From NCBI GenBank assembly GCA_910585665.1, contig CAJUFI010000017.1, positions 7,570 to 71,569 of the forward strand: a stretch of 64,000 nt of DNA. The letters run 5' to 3'. Every line of letters begins with the position of its first letter. Position 1 is the first letter of the stretch. The notes under the pieces were generated by a model, which ran no database searches, had not been told where the DNA came from, and saw nothing but the letters and a program-made list of their open reading frames with translations. The DNA comes from an uncultured Acetatifactor sp. (GTDB lineage Bacteria; Bacillota; Clostridia; Lachnospirales; Lachnospiraceae). Both the position numbers and the translations under genes were made by a program. Of the stretch, positions 59,991 through 64,000 are shown piece by piece.

Positions 59991-61520
59991 ATGGCCAGAG
60001 AAGACCATGTCTATATAGCAATCGATCTGAAATCATTCTACGCCTCGGTAGAGTGCGTGGAACGGAACCTGGATTCCATGAAGACGAACCTGGTGGTGGC
60101 GGATCCCAGCCGCACGGAGAAGACGATCTGCCTGGCGGTGTCGCCCGCCATGAAGGAATACGGCATCCCCGGGCGGCCAAGGCTCTTTGAGGTAGTGCAG
60201 CGGATTCGGCAGGTGAACGCCGGGCGACTGTGCAATGCGCCCAGCCGCAGGTTTGCCGGAGCCTCCTGGGATGCCGACGAGCTGAGGGCCGACCCCGCCC
60301 TGTCCGTGGCCTATGTCACCGCCCCGCCGCGGATGGCCCTGTATATGGAATACAGTACGAGGATATACGATATTTACCTGAAATACATTGCCCCGGAGGA
60401 CATCCATGTCTATTCCATCGACGAGGTGTTCCTGGACGTGACCGGCTATCTGGACACCTACCGGCTCACCCCCAGGGAGCTGGCGAAGATGATGATGCAG
60501 GACGTGCTGCAGACCACGGGCATCGTGGCTGCGGCGGGCATCGGTACGAATCTGTATCTGTGCAAAGTGGCCATGGACATCGAGGCCAAGCATGTGGAGC
60601 CGGACGAGGACGGCGTGCGCATCGCCCAGCTGGACGAAGGGGAATACCGCAGGCTCATGTGGGGCCACCGGCCGCTGACGGATTTCTGGCGGGTGGGCAG
60701 AGGGTACGCCAGGAAGCTGGAGGAGAACGGCCTGTTCACCATGGGCGACATAGCCAGGTGCTCCCTGGGCGGCCCGGCGGAGTATCACAATGAAGAATTG
60801 CTGTACAGGCTGTTCGGGGTCAATGCAGAGCTGCTCATCGACCATGCCTGGGGGTGGGAGCCCTGTACGATTGCGGACGTGAAAGCCTACAAGCCGGAGA
60901 GCAGCAGCGTCAGCTCAGGCCAGGTGCTCCACTGCCCCTATGATTTCCGGAAGGGGAGGCTGGTGGTGCGGGAGATGACGGATCTCCTGGTGCTGGGGCT
61001 GGTGGACAGGAAGCTTGTGACGGACCAGATTGTGCTGAGCATAGGCTATGACAGGGAGAGCCTGACGGATCCAGAGATACGCAGATGCTATAAAGGCCCC
61101 GTCACCACGGACCACTATGGGCGGAAGGTGCCCAAACACGCTCAGGGCACAGCCAATCTGGGGCGGCATACCTCCTCCACCAGGCTGATCATAGATGCCG
61201 TGACGGAATTGTACGACAGAATCGTAGACGAGAATCTGCTGATCAGAAGGGTCAATGTGGCGGCGGGGCATGTGACAAAGGAAAGCGAAATGGGACAGCG
61301 GGAGGTCTATGAGCAGCTGGATCTCTTCACGGATTATGAGGCCCTGGAGAAGCGCAGAGCGGAGGAGGAAGAGCAGCTGAAGCGGGAAAGGAAGATTCAG
61401 GAGGCCATGCTGGACATCAAGAAGAAATTCGGTGGAAATGCGATTTTAAAGGGCATGAACCTACAGGACGGGGCCACTGCCAGGGAGAGGAACGGGCAGA
61501 TTGGGGGACACAAGGCGTAA
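59991..61520 (+). CDS. Y-family DNA polymerase, UmuC/DinB-like
   Basis: 509 residues. Palm catalytic acids are in YIAIDLKSFYASVECVE and IHVYSIDEVFLDVTGYL. A UmuC-type insertion lies between (LFEVVQRIRQVNAGRLCNAP, FAGASWDADELRADP), as in Gram-positive UmuC-like polymerases (for example YqjW/UvrX), rather than short DinB. HhH and little-finger regions follow. It performs error-prone translesion synthesis. The promoter holds a LexA box and the next gene encodes a YolD-like protein, the usual partner. Start ATG 59991 has GGAAAGGCGG upstream. Confidence 0.92.
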   Translation: MAREDHVYIAIDLKSFYASVECVERNLDSMKTNLVVADPSRTEKTICLAVSPAMKEYGIPGRPRLFEVVQRIRQVNAGRLCNAPSRRFAGASWDADELRADPALSVAYVTAPPRMALYMEYSTRIYDIYLKYIAPEDIHVYSIDEVFLDVTGYLDTYRLTPRELAKMMMQDVLQTTGIVAAAGIGTNLYLCKVAMDIEAKHVEPDEDGVRIAQLDEGEYRRLMWGHRPLTDFWRVGRGYARKLEENGLFTMGDIARCSLGGPAEYHNEELLYRLFGVNAELLIDHAWGWEPCTIADVKAYKPESSSVSSGQVLHCPYDFRKGRLVVREMTDLLVLGLVDRKLVTDQIVLSIGYDRESLTDPEIRRCYKGPVTTDHYGRKVPKHAQGTANLGRHTSSTRLIIDAVTELYDRIVDENLLIRRVNVAAGHVTKESEMGQREVYEQLDLFTDYEALEKRRAEEEEQLKRERKIQEAMLDIKKKFGGNAILKGMNLQDGATARERNGQIGGHKA

Positions 61521-61554
61521 GGCGCAGGCTTTGAGAGAAAGGGGCGTGTTGTAT

Positions 61555-62001
61555 ATGAAAGCAGATGCTGCCGGGAAATCGGCGTATTCCCCAGATGACT
61601 ACAAAGATATCATCAATCTTCCCCACCATATCTCCTCCGTCCATCCCCAGATGTCCATGGAGAGCCGGGCGGCCCAGTTTTCCCCTTTTGCAGCCCTGAC
61701 AGGCTATGAGGACGCCATCAAAGAGACCGGGCGGCTGACGGAGGAGAGGATAGAGCTGGAGGAGGACGAGATGGGCGGCCTGGACAGGAAGCTACGGCTG
61801 CTGCAGGAGCGGATAGGGGACAGGCCGGAGATCTCCGTCACGTATTTCCGGCCGGATGTCCGAAAAAAGGGCGGGGCCTATGTGACTGTCACCGGCCGGG
61901 TCAGGAAGATAGACCTGCCGGGCAGGAGCCTGGTGATGGAGGACGGTTCGAGAATCGCCGTGGAAGCGGTGACAGGGATGGAGGGCGGATTATTTTCCTG
62001 A
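61555..62001 (+). CDS. YolD-like protein
   Basis: 148 residues from ATG 61555 (AAAGGGG upstream); earlier in-frame starts overlap the polymerase end and lack a ribosome site. The conserved YolD segment is INLPHHISSVHPQMSMESRA then AQFSPFAALTGYEDAI, followed by ERPEISV-like beta strands (RPEISVTYFRPDVRKKGGAY, GRVRKIDLPGRSLVMEDGSR). YolD-like genes accompany umuC homologues in Firmicutes and are thought to regulate or assist the polymerase. It is co-transcribed under the LexA box. Confidence 0.85.
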   Translation: MKADAAGKSAYSPDDYKDIINLPHHISSVHPQMSMESRAAQFSPFAALTGYEDAIKETGRLTEERIELEEDEMGGLDRKLRLLQERIGDRPEISVTYFRPDVRKKGGAYVTVTGRVRKIDLPGRSLVMEDGSRIAVEAVTGMEGGLFS

Positions 62002-62036
62002 TTTTACTGTTTTTGCCAGATGAGGCGCTGAATCTG

Positions 62037-62065
62037 TTGTGTTTTTGGTGAAAATGTGGTATACT
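62037..62065 (+). promoter_or_regulatory. Promoter of the ACT-domain gene
   Basis: TTGTGT (62037-62042) and TATACT (62060-62065) are 17 bp apart. The transcription start would fall at about 62,072, on or next to the ATG at 62071. Confidence 0.5.
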
Positions 62066-62070
62066 TGCAC

Positions 62071-62580
62071 ATGTTTTCGGGATACAAATATAACAGAGCG
62101 ATTGAGACGCTGGAGTGGCAGATGGAAAGCAGGATTCAGGAGATAACGGCTGTTCGGATTACAATTGAGCGCCCTAAGCTGGCGAGGGACGAGAAGAGCG
62201 TCCAGAAGATATTTGAGGTATTGGAGAAATGCCGCATTCCCTGTGAATGCATGGCGATCAACATTGACTGGCTTGCGATAGTCGTGAGAGAGGCGGAGCG
62301 GGGGAAGATAGACGGATTCATCGGGATGCTGGAGCAGGAGCTGAGCGGGACCAGGATTTCCATCAATGGGGATGTGATGCTGCTGTATCTCGAGAACGGG
62401 CAGCTGACATCCCGGAGGATCGGCCTGATTGCCAGCAGTCTTTCTCTGCAGGGCGTCGATATCAGGATGCAGCGTTACCTGCGGTGCGAAGACAGGCTTG
62501 TAATCGGGGTTTCGGCGGAAGATGTGGACAGGGCCCACAAAATCGTGGACCGAATTCTGGCTTCCGATTATCAGATATGA
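62071..62580 (+). CDS. Stand-alone tandem ACT-domain protein, aspartokinase-regulatory-like
   Basis: 169 residues from ATG 62071, or 152 from ATG 62122, which has a GGAG 6-7 nt upstream and begins MESRIQEITAVRITIERPKL. Two ACT-like units follow: KSVQKIFEVLEKCRIPCECM with AINIDWLAIVVRE, then RRIGLIASSLSLQGVDIRMQ with RLVIGVSAEDVDRAHKIVD. The order resembles the paired ACT domains of Firmicute aspartate kinases, but no kinase domain is present. It may sense an amino acid; inferred. A repeat element sits 3 bp after its stop, before the terminator. Confidence 0.7.
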   Translation: MFSGYKYNRAIETLEWQMESRIQEITAVRITIERPKLARDEKSVQKIFEVLEKCRIPCECMAINIDWLAIVVREAERGKIDGFIGMLEQELSGTRISINGDVMLLYLENGQLTSRRIGLIASSLSLQGVDIRMQRYLRCEDRLVIGVSAEDVDRAHKIVDRILASDYQI

Positions 62581-62583
62581 GAG

Positions 62584-62688
62584 TAAGGAATTGTCTACAA
62601 ATAACTGATGCGAGTTTTTTGCCGTTTTCCTTGTATTTCCGGGATTTCTTCTAAACAAGTTGCATCAGTTATTTTCCGACAGTTCCTA
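62584..62688 (-). mobile_element. 105-bp TA-flanked palindromic element, copy E
   Basis: Reverse-oriented relative of copies A and D: the minus strand begins TAGGAACTGTCGGAAAATAA, and the plus strand begins TAAGGAATTGTCTAC. TA borders are at 62584-62585 and 62687-62688. It is inserted between the stop and the terminator of the ACT gene. Confidence 0.82.
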
Positions 62689-62689
62689 A

Positions 62690-62740
62690 GGGGATGTCCC
62701 TATCCCGGAGCAATGGTTCCGGGCGGGACATTCCTTTTTT
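62690..62740 (+). terminator. Terminator after the ACT-domain gene
   Basis: GGGATGTCCC with CCCGGA pairs to TCCGGG with GGGACATTCC in a two-part stem, followed by TTTTTT. Confidence 0.8.
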
Positions 62741-62744
62741 ATAT

Positions 62745-62885
62745 GGAAAAAATTCCACCTGTGCGGTTGCGGCTACAAGGCTACACAAAATGAGGCGATC
62801 TGAGCGCGGTTTTGCCTGTCAGAAGACAATGGCTCCTATAATCTGAGGATTTCAAGATCTTCAACCGCACAGATGGAAAAATTTA
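62745..62885. repeat. Second inverted-repeat element, about 140 bp
   Basis: GGAAAAAATTCCACCTGTGC with GGTTG (62745-62769) and CAACCGCACAG then ATGGAAAAATTT (62862-62884) are imperfect inverted repeats around about 90 bp of non-coding DNA. A related single end occurs at about 135-158. Unrelated to the 105-bp family. Confidence 0.5.
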
Positions 62886-62921
62886 CAGAAAGCTGTAACG
62901 TTTTTGGATTTGCTGTATCTA

Positions 62922-63335
62922 ATGTGCGGACGGAAGCCAAGGGCCGGCAGAGAAAACCGGAAAGAGGATGCGGATTCGAATTTCCCGGAATTCATGAATC
63001 TGTATGTGCAGGACGATCCCCTGGGGTATCAGGCCCATGAGACAGCCTTCGCGGTGGAGCCGGGGGAAAAGGCGGTCCTTGTCTGGAACGGAGAGGGACT
63101 GGAGTCCATCGATGTCATCGTCGTGTCGTTGATCCATCTGGGGTACGGTACCGCCCTGGACATCCGGGACAGGCTTCTGGCAGGGGCGGAAGTCGAGACA
63201 TCGGTGCCGGGGGAGTATGCGGTGGTGGCCCATACGGATCAGGGAGAGACCATAAACCTGGCGGATATGCTGGAAATCACGAGATTTGAGATAGGAACCT
63301 CTGAGGAGGCGTCCGGCGCTGCCGGGGTGAGATAG
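62922..63335 (+). CDS. Uncharacterised protein, about 137 aa
   Basis: Open from TTG 62904; ATG 62922 is used here, while ATG 62994 (MNLYVQDDPLGYQAHETAFA) is another choice. No clear ribosome site for any. Composition is acidic. The C-terminal part (VEPGEKAVLVWNGEGLESID, VIVVSLIHLGYGTALDIRD, VPGEYAVVAHTDQGETI) looks like a compact globular domain; family not recognised. The last codons fall in a 41-bp tandem duplication: without it the end would be AAGD instead of AAGVR. It overlaps the 3' end of the opposing XRE gene. Confidence 0.5.
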   Translation: MCGRKPRAGRENRKEDADSNFPEFMNLYVQDDPLGYQAHETAFAVEPGEKAVLVWNGEGLESIDVIVVSLIHLGYGTALDIRDRLLAGAEVETSVPGEYAVVAHTDQGETINLADMLEITRFEIGTSEEASGAAGVR

Positions 63336-63853
63336 GAACCTCTGAGGAGGCGTCCGGCGCTGCCGGGGATTGACGCTTCGGAACAGCCGGCTGCGGGGAG
63401 CGGCAGCTGCGCTGGGAGGGATTTCATCGGGAAAATCATAAAGTCCGGAACTTGGCGTGGACGCCGGGGACCGGGCTTTTTTGGCATCTTGGAATCAAAC
63501 GCCTGTCTGCCGCACTCCGTCTTCTGGGCCAGGTCGATGATTTCCGACAAAATGGAGGCGATCTTCAGCTGGCTTTTCTGCGGCAGCTTTAAAAGCTTAT
63601 GATAGATCTCCAACGACACATTGTCCGGCTCCGCGTCCATGGTGTCGATGTCCTTCAAAAGCTCGCTCAGGGAAATGCCCAGTCCACGGGACAATTTGTT
63701 GACGCTCTCCAGGGTGGCGTTCTTCTCGCCACGCTCCAGCTGGCCGATATAGGTGGGATGGAAATCGCACAGTTCGGCCAGCTCTTCCTGGCTTAAATGC
63801 TGCTGTTTGCGGTAATAACGGATTCGGTTCCCCAGTTCAGTTGCAATCGACAT
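63239..63853 (-). CDS. XRE-family regulator, SinR-like HTH
   Basis: 204 residues on the minus strand, ATG 63853 with GAAAGGA upstream. HTH_3 domain (about 1-65): GNRIRYYRKQQHLSQEELAE, LCDFHPTYIGQLERGEKNAT. A helical linker follows (about 75-110). The last 90 residues are Pro/Ala/Ser-rich and antisense to the convergent gene; they are probably an extension altered by the 41-bp duplication. The intergenic region upstream has six ATACTA boxes, suggesting autoregulation. Confidence 0.8.
   Translation of the reverse strand: MSIATELGNRIRYYRKQQHLSQEELAELCDFHPTYIGQLERGEKNATLESVNKLSRGLGISLSELLKDIDTMDAEPDNVSLEIYHKLLKLPQKSQLKIASILSEIIDLAQKTECGRQAFDSKMPKKPGPRRPRQVPDFMIFPMKSLPAQLPLPAAGCSEASIPGSAGRLLRGSYLTPAAPDASSEVPISNLVISSISARFMVSP
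63287..63368. repeat. 41-bp perfect tandem duplication
   Basis: Two adjacent copies (63287-63327 and 63328-63368) starting TGAGATAGGAACCTCTGAGG. 41 is not a multiple of 3, so it changes the reading frame of both convergent genes near their 3' ends. Confidence 0.85.
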
Positions 63854-63875
63854 AGACTATCCTTTCTCTGAATGT

Positions 63876-63978
63876 ATACTATAAATATTAGTATTCCCAT
63901 TCAATATACTATTGACGCTAAAACGAATAGAATATATACTAAAAGCTCATACTTCGCATACTAAAATTAGGCATACTA
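63876..63978. promoter_or_regulatory. Six ATACTA boxes upstream of the XRE gene
   Basis: ATACTA at 63876, 63906, 63936, 63958 and 63973, and its inverse TAGTAT at 63889. Spacings of 30, 30, 22 and 15 bp between the direct copies suggest a phased operator array. It fills the AT-rich region to the window end, where no other gene is seen. Confidence 0.5.
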
Positions 63979-64000
63979 CCAGAAATTACGCCACTTTGGG

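Overview
The window looks like a chromosomal segment of an anaerobic Firmicute of the class Clostridia, most likely a gut Lachnospiraceae. The reasons are the order topA - codY - large flagellar operon - rpsB - tsf (the same backbone order as in Bacillus subtilis), Gram-positive Shine-Dalgarno sites throughout, FliY in place of FliN, CheC/CheD, FapA (DUF342), a Gram-positive LexA box, and glycan-degrading genes (GH38, GH29). Base composition looks moderately GC-rich by eye. The genus is not determined.

Region 1 (1-10,012): an accessory stretch on the + strand. It holds a leucine-rich-repeat remnant, a YD-repeat lipoprotein, a small unknown protein, an XRE regulator, a GH38 alpha-mannosidase, and a large hybrid histidine kinase followed 14 bp later by an orphan sugar-type solute-binding lipoprotein.

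Region 2 (10,031-13,560): tRNA-Glu(CTC), topA and codY, each with a recognisable promoter or terminator.

Region 3 (13,600-45,939): an almost uninterrupted flagellar/chemotaxis operon: flgB, flgC, fliE, fliF, fliG, fliH, fliI, fliJ, ylxF-like, fliK, flgD, a TIGR02530-type gene, flgE, flbD, motA, motB, fliL, fliM, fliY, cheY, fliO, fliP, fliQ, fliR, flhB, flhA, flhF, flhG, a PilZ gene, cheC, cheD, a small membrane protein, fliA, fapA and three poorly characterised genes. Together they encode rod/basal-body parts, the type III export apparatus, the hook, the stator, the switch and the flagellar sigma factor. cheA, cheB and cheW, which lie in this operon in B. subtilis, are absent here.

Region 4 (45,968-48,092): rpsB and tsf with promoter, leader and terminator.

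Region 5 (48,100-56,870): an accessory and decaying block. It has a URO-D-type methyltransferase, a GH29 fucosidase and a phosphoesterase, bracketed by a truncated and a complete copy of an rpiR promoter and 5' end. A broken MFS transporter, a GH3 C-terminal fragment, a twice-mutated phosphoesterase/beta-propeller gene and an antitoxin remnant follow. The block ends at a degraded copy of the tsf 3' end and terminator.

Region 6 (56,926-64,000): a transaldolase-like gene, a second URO-D-type methyltransferase (- strand), a cell-wall amidase, an apparently LexA-controlled umuC-like polymerase with a YolD-like partner, a tandem ACT-domain protein, and a convergent pair of an unknown gene and an XRE regulator.

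The most distinctive signal is a family of five non-coding palindromic elements, each exactly 105 bp including a duplicated TA at both ends (2961, 14170, 52319, 53534, 62584). They behave like TA-targeting MITEs (Tc1/mariner or IS630 type). Removing one of them together with one TA restores an open reading frame in the MFS gene. Two copies are identical inverted repeats 38 kb apart around the flagellar operon, and substitutions in the stem are compensated between copies.
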